A DNA stretch of 64,000 nt. It comes from an uncultured Clostridia bacterium. GTDB lineage: Bacteria; Bacillota; Clostridia; UMGS1883. Positions 43,379-51,505 of the stretch are shown one piece after another. A model generated the notes under the pieces. The model worked only from the letters and a program-made list of their open reading frames with translations. It was not told the DNA's origin and did not search any database. The position numbers were made by a program, and so were the translations under genes. The stretch is taken from the NCBI GenBank assembly GCA_947626145.1, contig CANQRB010000001.1, positions 186,001-250,000 on the forward strand, in the 5' to 3' direction. The first letter of the stretch is position 1. Each line of letters begins with the position of its first letter.

Positions 43379-44587
43379 CTAATTAAAGTAGGATCTATAT
43401 TCAATATGGTACTTGCTCTTGGGGAAAAGCTCCCTGTGCAGCGCCACAAAGTAGTCGTCTGTCATGCTGGCGATAAAGTCCGCCACTATCTGGTTTGGCT
43501 CCTCGCTCCGGTAGTCAAAATTCTGATAATACTTTACGTTTTCTTCTATCTGACGGATATGATGACGGTACACCACAGTATTTTCGTCCCCGCCGCGCAC
43601 ATCGGACAGCAGCCGCGCATAAAGCTCGCCGAACATGGGGCGTATGCTACCCTCGTACATTTTGTTCACGTTTTTATTGTTGTAAATTACCTCGTAGTTT
43701 TCACGCTTGGCGGTGCGCAGATCCTCAAAGGCCTCGGCCCCCAGCCGGATATGATCCCTGCCGTAGCTGTTTTCAACTATGTCCACAATAAGATTGTTTA
43801 TCATCTGGGCGTTTTGAGTTCCTATTAGGCGGGCGGAAAATTGCTGATCCTCTCCTATTATTTTGGCGGTAACCGCGTCCTGACGGTCCCGTCCCACATA
43901 GGCTATCATGTCGCTGACCCTCACCACACAGCCCTCGAGGGTGGAGGGCACCAGTGTCTTGATGGCTTTATCGCCCTGAACATAGCAGCTTTCCACATTG
44001 GCGTCGTACTCCTCAAAGCCGTTCAGAGGACGGGGGCGGTATTCCTTCAGCTCAAACTCCCCATTGTGGCAGAGAATGCCGTCAAGGGTCTGAAGGCTCA
44101 CGTTCCGGCGGTAGAGCACGTCCAGCACCCGTGTGCTGTGGACGTTGTGATTGAAGTAACGGCCCGTACCCTGCTCAAGCAGCTCGCTGAGATAGCGCTC
44201 GCCGGCGTGGCCGAAGGGGGTGTGGCCAAGGTCATGACCAAGAGCCATAGCCTCGATCAGGTCAAGGTTAAGGCCCAGCAATCGGCCTATGTTCCGTGCA
44301 ATTCTGGAAACAAGCTGGACATGGAGGCCCCGGCGGGTGATGTCGTCGTTCAGATAAAAGGAAAAGACCTGAGTTTTATCGTTGTACCGGTTATAAATCG
44401 GAAGGTGGAGTATTTTTTCAATATCACGGATAAAGGCCGGTCTGAGCAGACTGTTCTTGTCACGGCTCATATCCCGGCGCAGGGCGTCCCCGTCACGGAA
44501 GCTCCAGGGATTAACCTTCCCCGACGCCCGATCCTCAAGTATGCGCTGTTCGGTTTCATGGGAAAGCTGTTTATAACGGTATTCCAT
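43379..44587 (-). CDS. dgt: Deoxyguanosinetriphosphate triphosphohydrolase-like HD protein
   Basis: A 402-residue HD-domain phosphohydrolase. The HD motif is 'MALGHDLGHTPFGHAGE' and 'VVRVSDMIAYVGRDRQDA' supplies the later metal-binding Asp. Such enzymes hydrolyse dNTPs to the nucleoside and triphosphate, controlling the dNTP pool. It precedes the ABC exporter by 10 bases and lies downstream of the fba terminator; no strong promoter of its own is seen. Confidence 0.93.
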   Translation of the reverse strand: MEYRYKQLSHETEQRILEDRASGKVNPWSFRDGDALRRDMSRDKNSLLRPAFIRDIEKILHLPIYNRYNDKTQVFSFYLNDDITRRGLHVQLVSRIARNIGRLLGLNLDLIEAMALGHDLGHTPFGHAGERYLSELLEQGTGRYFNHNVHSTRVLDVLYRRNVSLQTLDGILCHNGEFELKEYRPRPLNGFEEYDANVESCYVQGDKAIKTLVPSTLEGCVVRVSDMIAYVGRDRQDAVTAKIIGEDQQFSARLIGTQNAQMINNLIVDIVENSYGRDHIRLGAEAFEDLRTAKRENYEVIYNNKNVNKMYEGSIRPMFGELYARLLSDVRGGDENTVVYRHHIRQIEENVKYYQNFDYRSEEPNQIVADFIASMTDDYFVALHRELFPKSKYHIEYRSYFN

Positions 44588-44624
44588 AGCACACCCACCT
44601 TAAATTAAAAAAATATTCACTTGC

Positions 44625-44650
44625 AAGAGGGGACATTCCTGCCCCCTCTT
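44625..44650 (-). terminator. Terminator of fba
   Basis: 8-bp stem AAGAGGGG/CCCCTCTT with a 10-nt loop about 24 bases after the aldolase stop; the T-run comes several bases later, so strength is uncertain. Confidence 0.6.
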
Positions 44651-44673
44651 TTATCAACGTTTGAATAATCGGT

Positions 44674-45537
44674 TTACGCTTTGCCTACGCTGCCGAAGAG
44701 CTCCATCTTCTCCTTAACGGTGGCCTTGATGGCCTCGGCGCCGGGAGCCAGCAGCTTTCTGGGGTCGAAGCCCTTGCCCTGCTGATCCTTACCTGCCTCG
44801 ATATACTCACGGGTGGCGGCGGCAAAGGCCAGCTGACACTCGGTGTTTACGTTTATCTTGGCCACTCCCAGATCGATAGCCTTCTTTATCATATCCTCGG
44901 GAATACCGGTGCCGCCGTGGAGAACCAGGGGCATATTGCCGGTCTTGGCCTTGATGGCCTCAAGAGCGTCAAAGCGGAGTCCGGGCCAGTTGGCGGGGTA
45001 TTTGCCGTGAATATTGCCTATTCCGGCCGCCAGCATGGTAACGCCCAGATCGGCAATCTTCTTGCATTCGTCGGGATCAGCTACCTCGCCGCCGCCGATA
45101 ACGCCGTCCTCTTCGCCGCCTATGCTGCCAACCTCGGCCTCAAGGGAAAGACCCTTCTGTGCGCAGATCTTGACAAGCTCGGTGGTCTTGGCGACATTCT
45201 CCTCAATGGGATAGTGAGAACCGTCGAACATAACGGAGGAGAAACCGGCCTCGATGCACTTAAGGGCGCCCTCGTAGCTGCCGTGGTCAAGGTGAAGGGC
45301 CACGGGAACGGTTATCTTCAGCTCCTCAAGCATACCGTTGACCATGCCGACAACGGTCTTATAGCCGGTCATGTACTTGCCGGCGCCCTCGCTTACGCCC
45401 AAAATGACGGGCGATCTGAGCTCCTCGGCGGTGAGCAGGATAGACTTTGTCCATTCAAGATTGTTGATATTGAACTGACCCACGGCATAATGGCCGTCAC
45501 GGGCCTTTTCAAGCATTTCTTTTGCGGAAACCAACAT
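44674..45537 (-). CDS. fba: Class II fructose-1,6-bisphosphate aldolase
   Basis: A 287-residue zinc-dependent TIM-barrel aldolase of central glycolysis. Metal-binding His lie in 'VALHLDHGSYEGA', 'GIGNIHGKYP' and 'LVLHGGTGIPEDM'; 'LEAEVGSIGGEEDG' is the flexible catalytic loop. Length equals the B. subtilis FbaA type (285). It is monocistronic, with its own promoter and terminator, and diverges from spoIIP. Confidence 0.96.
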   Translation of the reverse strand: MLVSAKEMLEKARDGHYAVGQFNINNLEWTKSILLTAEELRSPVILGVSEGAGKYMTGYKTVVGMVNGMLEELKITVPVALHLDHGSYEGALKCIEAGFSSVMFDGSHYPIEENVAKTTELVKICAQKGLSLEAEVGSIGGEEDGVIGGGEVADPDECKKIADLGVTMLAAGIGNIHGKYPANWPGLRFDALEAIKAKTGNMPLVLHGGTGIPEDMIKKAIDLGVAKINVNTECQLAFAAATREYIEAGKDQQGKGFDPRKLLAPGAEAIKATVKEKMELFGSVGKA

Positions 45538-45570
45538 TTAGTATAACCTCCTGTTTTTTTATTTTAAGGA

Positions 45571-45599
45571 ATTATATCATATTATTTAAAAAAAATCAA
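45571..45599 (-). promoter_or_regulatory. Sigma-A promoter of fba
   Basis: TTGATT (45599-45594) and TATAAT (45576-45571) on the minus strand, 17-base spacer, about 35 bases before the ATG. Confidence 0.75.
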
Positions 45600-45604
45600 T
45601 ATAT
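45577..45604 (+). promoter_or_regulatory. Possible sigma-E-like promoter of spoIIP
   Basis: TCATATT (45577-45583) and CAATATAT (45597-45604), spaced 13 bases, resemble the sigma-E elements and lie about 55 bases before spoIIP. The region is very AT-rich, so chance matches are likely. Confidence 0.3.
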
Positions 45605-45658
45605 ATATTTCACAAAGAGGAATTATCTTCAAAAAAATTTTTTTAAAAGGTCATAATT

Positions 45659-46627
45659 ATGAATAAAAGAACCGGCAAACATTTATTTTTTAAAACAGTG
45701 GCCGCCGTCTGCTGCCTTGCGGCGGCCCGTGCCTCGGTGACCGGAGCTCTGCCGGTGCCGGAGGGCGTCATGAAGGGTATGCTCTATATGACGGTGAACG
45801 TCAGCGAGGCCTCGGCCAAGTCCGATCCGCCGCCGGATGCGGACATTCCGGAAAGTCCCGCTCCGGCCGCCGTAACTCCTCCCGTTGCGCAGAAGATCGC
45901 TGCCACCGTCAGTCCCGAGCCGGAGCTGCTGATCTCCAACCTCGCCAAGGCCGAGGTAAATATCGACGAGCTGCTGTCCCTGCCGCCGGAAACCGCCGGG
46001 GCGGAGGTGCTGATTCTGCACACCCACGGCTGCGAGTCCTACACTCCGTCCGAAAATTATGCCTACGAGCCGTCAAGCGACGTGCGAACCACAGACAAAA
46101 ACTTCAACGTGGTGCGGATAGGCGACGAGATACAAAAGGAGCTCGAAGCTGCTGGAGTTACCGTTATACACGACACCACCCTGTGCGACGAGCCTGACTT
46201 CAACAAGAGCTACAGCAAATCTCTGGAAGTGGCAAAGAAGCACATAGCCGAAAACTCGAAAATAAAGGTCATTCTCGACGTTCACAGGGACAGCATCGAG
46301 GACAGCGACGGTGGGCGGGTAAAAACCAATGGGCCGGACGGAGCCTCGCAGCTTATGTTTGTGGTTGGCACGGACACCGGAGGAGCCGAGCACCCACTCT
46401 GGCGGCAAAATCTGGCCTTTGCCCTCAATCTCCAGCGGCGTATCGAGGCCGCCCATCCCGGCCTTATGCGGCCCGTAAATCTCCGTTCCAGCCGCTTCAA
46501 CCAGCAGCTTTCCACCGGCAGCCTGATTTTGGAGGTTGGCAGCGACGGCAACACTCTTGACGAGGCCCTCGCCGCGGCGAAAATTTTCGGTCAGGAGCTG
46601 GGACAGTACCTATCCGGTCAAAAATAA
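45659..46627 (+). CDS. spoIIP: Stage II sporulation protein P (peptidoglycan hydrolase of engulfment)
   Basis: A 322-residue protein with an N-terminal TM or signal segment (residues 8-30), a Pro/Ala-rich linker and the SpoIIP amidase/endopeptidase domain from about residue 110: 'VLILHTHGCESYTPS' supplies the first zinc His and Glu, 'DVHRDSIED' another metal His, and 'GSLILEVGSDGNTLDEA' the catalytic Glu region. Together with SpoIID and SpoIIM it drives the engulfing membrane around the forespore. It is shorter than the Bacillus protein (about 400), mainly in the linker. The ribosome site is AAAAGG. Confidence 0.95.
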   Translation: MNKRTGKHLFFKTVAAVCCLAAARASVTGALPVPEGVMKGMLYMTVNVSEASAKSDPPPDADIPESPAPAAVTPPVAQKIAATVSPEPELLISNLAKAEVNIDELLSLPPETAGAEVLILHTHGCESYTPSENYAYEPSSDVRTTDKNFNVVRIGDEIQKELEAAGVTVIHDTTLCDEPDFNKSYSKSLEVAKKHIAENSKIKVILDVHRDSIEDSDGGRVKTNGPDGASQLMFVVGTDTGGAEHPLWRQNLAFALNLQRRIEAAHPGLMRPVNLRSSRFNQQLSTGSLILEVGSDGNTLDEALAAAKIFGQELGQYLSGQK

Positions 46628-46652
46628 GGAATGTTTTTTGACTTAAAAACTA

Positions 46653-46681
46653 TTGAAAAAAGGATTTCTTTGTGATATAAT
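46653..46681 (+). promoter_or_regulatory. Sigma-A promoter of the DUF4364 gene
   Basis: TTGAAA (46653-46658) and TATAAT (46676-46681), 17-base spacer. Confidence 0.8.
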
Positions 46682-46714
46682 AGTCCTGCAAAGCATCAGA
46701 CAGGAGGCAGGGCC

Positions 46715-47251
46715 ATGGGGTACTTTTTCAGCGGGCTGACCGACGTAAAGCTGTTGGTCATAAGGACAATACAGTATTTCAGGGACGCTATACCCGAAAA
46801 CATTCTCCTTGACGTAATACTCACCAACGAGTACGCCAACTATTTCGACGTGGAGCAGGCCATATATGAGCTCACCGAGAACCGTCTTATAACCTATTAC
46901 GATGACAGTAGCGGCCGGCGCTTCAGCCTGACGCGCATGGGAGAGACCGCACAGGAGAGCTTCGCCGACCGTCTGCCCGTTTCCGTATGTGAAAAGCTGT
47001 ACCAGACTGTACGGATAAAAATCAGGGAGTTTGAGAACGACCTGGCCGTCACCGCCGACTATGAACAGGGCGGCGACATGGAGTATACGGTAAAATTAAG
47101 AATCAACGAAGGAAAATACGAAATTTTTTCTCTTTCCATACCGCTCTTCGATGAAAAGCTGGCCCAGAATATCTGCCGCGAATTTAAGCGCTCGCCCCAG
47201 ACCTACTATAACGAGTTTCTGTCCATCATACTGAACGAGCCGAAAAGCTGA
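46715..47251 (+). CDS. DUF4364 family winged-helix-like protein
   Basis: A 178-residue cytosolic protein. The first 80 residues look like a winged-helix DNA-binding domain ('LLVIRTIQYFRDAIPENILL' ... 'FDVEQAIYELTENRLITYYD' ... 'RRFSLTRMGETAQESF'), followed by an alpha/beta domain ending 'LAQNICREFKRSPQTYYNEF'. This is the DUF4364 layout common in Clostridia; its targets are unknown. The ATG follows AGGAGG. It is monocistronic. Confidence 0.85.
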   Translation: MGYFFSGLTDVKLLVIRTIQYFRDAIPENILLDVILTNEYANYFDVEQAIYELTENRLITYYDDSSGRRFSLTRMGETAQESFADRLPVSVCEKLYQTVRIKIREFENDLAVTADYEQGGDMEYTVKLRINEGKYEIFSLSIPLFDEKLAQNICREFKRSPQTYYNEFLSIILNEPKS

Positions 47252-47261
47252 TACATAACAA

Positions 47262-47301
47262 CATAAAAAAGCAACCGCCCCCGGCTGGTTGCTTTTTTAT
47301 G
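47262..47301 (+). terminator. Terminator of the DUF4364 gene
   Basis: 15-bp perfect stem CATAAAAAAGCAACC/GGTTGCTTTTTTATG with a GC-rich 10-nt loop. The remaining gap to the next promoter holds only AT-rich sequence. Confidence 0.9.
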
Positions 47302-47401
47302 TAACGGTAAGAGCTTAACTTACCGAACATCGCATATATATATTACTACATTTTTTTCATGTTGTCAAGAGTTTTTTATTAAAAAAATTTGTAAAAAACT
47401 A

Positions 47402-47430
47402 TTGACAGAAAAGAATTGTTGTGCTATACT
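47402..47430 (+). promoter_or_regulatory. Sigma-A promoter of the GntR-ABC operon
   Basis: TTGACA (47402-47407) and TATACT (47425-47430) with a 17-base spacer, immediately followed by the operator palindrome. Confidence 0.88.
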
Positions 47431-47432
47431 AC

Positions 47433-47459
47433 AACTGTATTAAACGTTCTAATACAGTT
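47433..47459 (+). promoter_or_regulatory. Perfect palindromic operator for the GntR/YtrA regulator
   Basis: AACTGTATTA (47433-47442) and TAATACAGTT (47450-47459) form a perfect 10-bp inverted repeat with a 7-base spacer. It covers the predicted transcription start, so a dimeric repressor bound here would block its own operon. Confidence 0.8.
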
Positions 47460-47489
47460 AACACATCAAAAACGGAAGGAGGCAGTTGA

Positions 47490-47864
47490 ATGTTCAGTCT
47501 GAATTATGGCGACCGCCGCCCCCTGTACCAGCAGATAACCGAAAGATTTAAGGAGCTGGTGCTGACCGGCGCTATGAAGGAGGGCGACAAAATTCCCTCG
47601 GTGCGGGAGCTGGCGGCCACGCTGGCCATCAATCCCAACACCATACAGCGGGCCTACCGGGAACTGGAAAATCAGGGCTATATCCTGTCGGTTCCGGCCA
47701 AGGGCAGCTTTGTGGCCCCGGTCAAGGCGGCCAACCTGCCGAGGCTGGAGGAACTGAGGCGCAAGCTGCGGGAGCTGCTGCGGGAGCTCAGGTACACGGG
47801 CGAAACGAAGGAGAACATTCTCGGCGAGCTTGAAGCGATATACAGTGAGGAGGTAACAAAATGA
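47490..47864 (+). CDS. GntR family regulator, YtrA type
   Basis: A 124-residue repressor. Residues 10-75 form the GntR winged helix ('PLYQQITERFKELVLTGAMK' then 'KIPSVRELAATLAINPNTIQ'), and the short C-terminal tail is a helical dimerisation segment rich in Arg/Leu/Glu. YtrA-type regulators normally sit upstream of ABC transporters induced by cell-wall antibiotics and repress their own operon. The gene overlaps the ATPase gene by 4 bases (ATGA), and a perfect operator lies at its promoter. Confidence 0.94.
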   Translation: MFSLNYGDRRPLYQQITERFKELVLTGAMKEGDKIPSVRELAATLAINPNTIQRAYRELENQGYILSVPAKGSFVAPVKAANLPRLEELRRKLRELLRELRYTGETKENILGELEAIYSEEVTK

Positions 47865-48760
47865 TCAAGGTCAGAAACGTGACGAAAAATTTTGACGGCT
47901 TTACGGCACTGGACGGACTTAATCTCAGCGTTGAGCCGGGCAGCGTCTACGGCCTTGTGGGCCCCAACGGCGCCGGCAAGACCACCATTATGAAAATTCT
48001 GGCCGGCATATACCGGGCGGACGGAGGGGAAATAGCCATCGACGGCGAAAGCCCCTGCGAAAATCCTAAGATAAAGAACGAGAGCCTTTACATCAGTGAC
48101 GACCCCTATTTCTTCAACAGCTATACCATAAAGGACATGGCCAACCTCTACGCCGGAGTCTACACCAACTGGGACTGGGCCCGGTTTGAGAAGCTGAGAG
48201 AGGTGTTCGGCATCGACATCAAACGCAGGCCGGTAAAGCTCTCCAAGGGCATGAAAAAGCAGGTGGCCTTTTGGCTGACACTCAGCGCCCGGCCCAAGGT
48301 GCTGATACTCGACGAGCCTCTGGACGGCCTTGATCCGGTAATGCGCCGCAGCGTGTGGAGCCTGATAATGCAGGACGTGTCCGAGCGGGGCATGACCGTG
48401 CTGATAAGCTCCCACAACCTGCGGGAGCTGGAGGACGTGTGCGACCACGTGGGCATTATGTCCGCCGGAAAGATAATCCTTGAAAAATCTCTGGACGACG
48501 TAAAGGGCAACATTCACAAGCTGCAAATAGCATTTAAAGAGGGCTTCCCCGAGGAGCTGCGCTCCGCTCTGGACGTTATGCACGCCGAGACCTTCGGCAG
48601 TGTGAACATCCTCATCGTCCGGGGCGAACAGGAGGAAATTCTCGGCATGGCGGCGGCCTATTCCCCGCTGATATGCGAGATACTGCCCCTGACGCTGGAG
48701 GAGGTGTTCATCTACGAGATGGACACCGACGGCTACAACGTGAAAGACATTATGATATAA
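47861..48760 (+). CDS. ABC transporter ATP-binding protein (YtrB-like)
   Basis: A 299-residue ATPase: Walker A GPNGAGKT near residue 35, signature-like 'KLSKGMKKQVAFWLTLSARP', Walker B 'VLILDEPLDGLDP' and H-loop 'LISSHNLRELED'. The C-terminal extension is the usual accessory domain. It pairs with the permease 14 bases downstream. Confidence 0.93.
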   Translation: MIKVRNVTKNFDGFTALDGLNLSVEPGSVYGLVGPNGAGKTTIMKILAGIYRADGGEIAIDGESPCENPKIKNESLYISDDPYFFNSYTIKDMANLYAGVYTNWDWARFEKLREVFGIDIKRRPVKLSKGMKKQVAFWLTLSARPKVLILDEPLDGLDPVMRRSVWSLIMQDVSERGMTVLISSHNLRELEDVCDHVGIMSAGKIILEKSLDDVKGNIHKLQIAFKEGFPEELRSALDVMHAETFGSVNILIVRGEQEEILGMAAAYSPLICEILPLTLEEVFIYEMDTDGYNVKDIMI

Positions 48761-48774
48761 AAGGAGGGAGAGCA

Positions 48775-50448
48775 ATGTTCAAAACGGTTTTAAAATCAAA
48801 TCTCAGGCGCTACTGGTGGGTTTTCGGGCTGAATATCGCCCTCATATTCCTCACCCTGATGCTGCCGGTGATAACGGATAATTATTACGGACACTACTAT
48901 TTTCCCTACAGTCTGCCGGTGATCTTTGCCATAGCCTTCGGCGCTGTCAACGCTTGGAGCGTGTTCGGCTACATGAACTCCTCCCGGGCGGTCAACCTCT
49001 ATCACAGTCTGCCCTCCACCAAGACGGCCATTTTCGGGGCCAACGTGCTGTATGGGCTGACAAGTGAAATTTTACCCATACTGTTCTCGCTGCTTCTCAT
49101 CCCATTGGTAAACGGTCACGGCTATGAGTACGTCGACGACAGGCTGACTGTGGGCTATATCCTCTTCCCCGCCCTCAGCGTGGGACTGGTCATCTTTGCC
49201 GCGTCCTGCTTTACCGTGATGTTCAGCGGCAGCTCCGTGGCGGGCAAGGTGTTCACGCCCATTATCATATTTCTGCCCATGGTGGGCGAGGGCTTTATCG
49301 CCTACATGAAGGATGAGCGTCTCTTCGGCGGTTACTACGGCACACCCGTTATGTCCGAAACGCTGTACGGTATGTCCTACGACGACGGACTCACCGTCTC
49401 CTTCTGGATACAGCTGGCAGCAGCGGCCGTACTGCTCATTCCGGCCTACATCGCCTACCGCCGCCGGAAGATGGAGAACGCCGGCGAGGTGGTCACAGTC
49501 AAGTGGGCTAAGGTGCTGTTCATACAGGGCGCGGCTCTCTGCTTCGGCACAATCATAAGCTACGTTGTATGGAACCATTTTACCTACCTGGGCACGATTA
49601 TCATCGGCCTTGTGGCGGCCGCCGGAGCCATGATGGTACTGCAAAAGACCTACCGCATAAAGGGCTTTATTAAGCAGGCTGTCGGCTTCCTCTGCATAGT
49701 CGGAGCAATAGCCCTCGTTTACGAGGCGGACATCACCGGCTTCGAGAACCGCATACCCGACCCGACCGACGTGAAATCCGTGAGCTTTTCCGCGGATTAC
49801 AGCTACTCCGACGGACTGGCCTCGTCAGACCCGGCGTTAATTGAAAAAATAATCACGGCTCACAGAGCTATCGTCAGGGACCGTCCCGAGGATATTTACA
49901 GCTGCAGAATATATCTTGAATACAGGCTGAAAAACGGCCGAACTCTTGTCCGCGTATACCATTTGTCCGCAGATGACAGAGATAAATATGTCAAGGAGCT
50001 GCTTGACAGCCGTGAATACCGGCAGAGCCTCTATGAGATGGACCACGAGTGGAAGACAGTCACTTTAGACGTCCATATTCCTTACGGCTACAACGTGGAC
50101 GGTGTGGATTACAACCTGACCCCCGCCGAGATAAAAGAGGTTCGCGAGGCTCTCACCGCCGACATTGAGACCATCAGCTATGATGATATCTACAATTACA
50201 CATACGACTCCGACAGGCAGGCCATCAATCTGAGCATGGACGAACTAAGGGAAAAGAGTTTTGAGGGCGAAACCTGGGTATACCGGCCTATACTGTCGGT
50301 AGGCCCCAATATGCCCCGTGCCTACGCCGTTCTGGAACGGATACAGGCAAAGGTCAGGGCGGAATACACCGAGGCTGATGTCTCCGAAACTGAGAACTCC
50401 GAAGGGGAAACCGCTTTGCCTCAAGCCACGGTAGAACAAATACGGTAA
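48775..50448 (+). CDS. ABC transporter permease
   Basis: About 557 residues. The first 370 or so contain multiple TM segments ('VFGLNIALIFLTLMLPVI', 'LPVIFAIAFGAVNAWSVF', 'LFSLLLIPLVNG' and others); the C-terminal 200 residues form a soluble, probably extracytoplasmic domain with Tyr/Asp-rich beta strands and an acidic Ser/Glu tail. The frame is open further upstream, but the ATG at 48775 has AAGGAGGG with proper spacing and starts the conserved 'MFKTVLKSNLRRYWW'. The substrate is unknown; cell-envelope stress is likely from the operon type. Confidence 0.9.
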   Translation: MFKTVLKSNLRRYWWVFGLNIALIFLTLMLPVITDNYYGHYYFPYSLPVIFAIAFGAVNAWSVFGYMNSSRAVNLYHSLPSTKTAIFGANVLYGLTSEILPILFSLLLIPLVNGHGYEYVDDRLTVGYILFPALSVGLVIFAASCFTVMFSGSSVAGKVFTPIIIFLPMVGEGFIAYMKDERLFGGYYGTPVMSETLYGMSYDDGLTVSFWIQLAAAAVLLIPAYIAYRRRKMENAGEVVTVKWAKVLFIQGAALCFGTIISYVVWNHFTYLGTIIIGLVAAAGAMMVLQKTYRIKGFIKQAVGFLCIVGAIALVYEADITGFENRIPDPTDVKSVSFSADYSYSDGLASSDPALIEKIITAHRAIVRDRPEDIYSCRIYLEYRLKNGRTLVRVYHLSADDRDKYVKELLDSREYRQSLYEMDHEWKTVTLDVHIPYGYNVDGVDYNLTPAEIKEVREALTADIETISYDDIYNYTYDSDRQAINLSMDELREKSFEGETWVYRPILSVGPNMPRAYAVLERIQAKVRAEYTEADVSETENSEGETALPQATVEQIR

Positions 50449-50468
50449 ATATATTATAAAACAAAAAC

Positions 50469-50506
50469 GGAGAGCGCAAACGACGGCAAAACCGTTTACG
50501 CTCTCC
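50469..50506. terminator. Terminator between convergent transcripts
   Basis: GGAGAGCG-C-AAACG pairs with CGTTT-A-CGCTCTCC around a 10-nt loop, with a T-rich tail on the plus strand; it separates the permease gene and the TSCPD gene. Confidence 0.82.
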
Positions 50507-50527
50507 TCTGTTTTGGTTAAATTTTTG

Positions 50528-50782
50528 TTAAAGCACCAGTGCCTCGGTCAAAGCGTTGGCCAGCTGATCGGGACAGGAGGTGCCCCGTCCGTTGCAGTCG
50601 ATGCCCCTCAGGGTATCAATAACATCCTCGGCCTTACGGCCCTGGGCCAGCTTTGCCACGCCCTGGGTGTTGCCGTTGCAGCCCCCCTGGAACATGACGC
50701 TTTTGATAATGTGGCTGTTTTCGTCGATGTCCACCACTATATTGCGGGAACAGGTCCCTCTCGTCTTATACGTGTAAACCAT
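50528..50782 (-). CDS. TSCPD domain protein (TIGR03905-like)
   Basis: An 84-residue cysteine-containing protein: 'YKTRGTCSRNIVVDID' at the start, 'FQGGCNGNTQGVAKL' in the middle and 'DCNGRGTSCPDQLANAL' at the end. This matches the small TSCPD-domain family related to a C-terminal segment of vitamin-B12-dependent ribonucleotide reductase, possibly metal- or nucleic-acid-binding. Function unknown. It follows araD by 9 bases. Confidence 0.88.
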   Translation of the reverse strand: MVYTYKTRGTCSRNIVVDIDENSHIIKSVMFQGGCNGNTQGVAKLAQGRKAEDVIDTLRGIDCNGRGTSCPDQLANALTEALVL

Positions 50783-50791
50783 GGCCGCGCC

Positions 50792-51490
50792 TCACTTACT
50801 CTGGCCGTAGTAGGCGCCGGGGCCGTGCTTGCGCATGAAGTGCTTGTCCAGCAGATAGGCGTCCACGTCAGGGATGGCGGGGTTAAGCAGCTTGGTGTTG
50901 AGGGCCATCATGCCTACCTCCTCCATGACGACGGCGTTGTGTACCGCCTCGTCGGGGTTTTTGCCCCAGGCAAAGGGGCCGTGGCTCTGTACCACAACAC
51001 CGGGCACATAGACGGGATTGATACCGGCATTGTTGAAGGTCTCGATTATGACTTTGCCGGTGTTGAGCTCATACTCGCCCTCTATCTCCTCCTTGGTGAG
51101 GGGACGGGTGCAGGGAATGGGGCCGTAGAAATAGTCGGCGTGGGTGGTTCCAAGGGGCGGGATGCTGAGTCCGGCCTGAGCCCAGATGGTGGCGTAGCGG
51201 GAGTGGGTGTGTACAACGCCGCCGAGAGCCGGATATTCCTTGTACAGGGCGATGTGGGTTGGGGTATCGCTGGAGGGGCGGAGATTGCCTTCAACGATGT
51301 TGCCATCCATATCCAGCACTACCATGTCCCCGGCCTTAAGCTCGTCGTAGGGGACGCCGCTGGGCTTTATGACAACAAGGCCCTTTTCACGGTCGATGCC
51401 GCTGACGTTGCCCCAGGTGTAGGTAACAAGATTTTTCTTCGGCAGCTCCAGATTTGCCCGGAGCACCGCTTCTTTCAGTTGTTCAAGCAT
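50792..51490 (-). CDS. araD: L-ribulose-5-phosphate 4-epimerase (class II aldolase fold)
   Basis: A 232-residue enzyme interconverting L-ribulose-5-phosphate and D-xylulose-5-phosphate. Zinc-ligand His lie in '[17 protein letters not shown]' and '[11 protein letters not shown]', with '[15 protein letters not shown]' between them. Length equals E. coli AraD (231). The upstream isomerase starts the same transcript; no ribulokinase gene is adjacent. Related phosphosugar aldolases or epimerases cannot be excluded by eye. Confidence 0.92.
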   Translation of the reverse strand: MLEQLKEAVLRANLELPKKNLVTYTWGNVSGIDREKGLVVIKPSGVPYDELKAGDMVVLDMDGNIVEGNLRPSSDTPTHIALYKEYPALGGVVHTHSRYATIWAQAGLSIPPLGTTHADYFYGPIPCTRPLTKEEIEGEYELNTGKVIIETFNNAGINPVYVPGVVVQSHGPFAWGKNPDEAVHNAVVMEEVGMMALNTKLLNPAIPDVDAYLLDKHFMRKHGPGAYYGQSK

Positions 51491-51505
51491 GGTGATTTTA
51501 TCTCC

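Noticed and set aside
47861-50448. The GntR-ABC operon as an antibiotic resistance determinant of a named type
   Set aside because: The YtrA-like layout suggests envelope stress, but nothing in the ATPase or permease identifies a specific drug class, so no resistance call is made.
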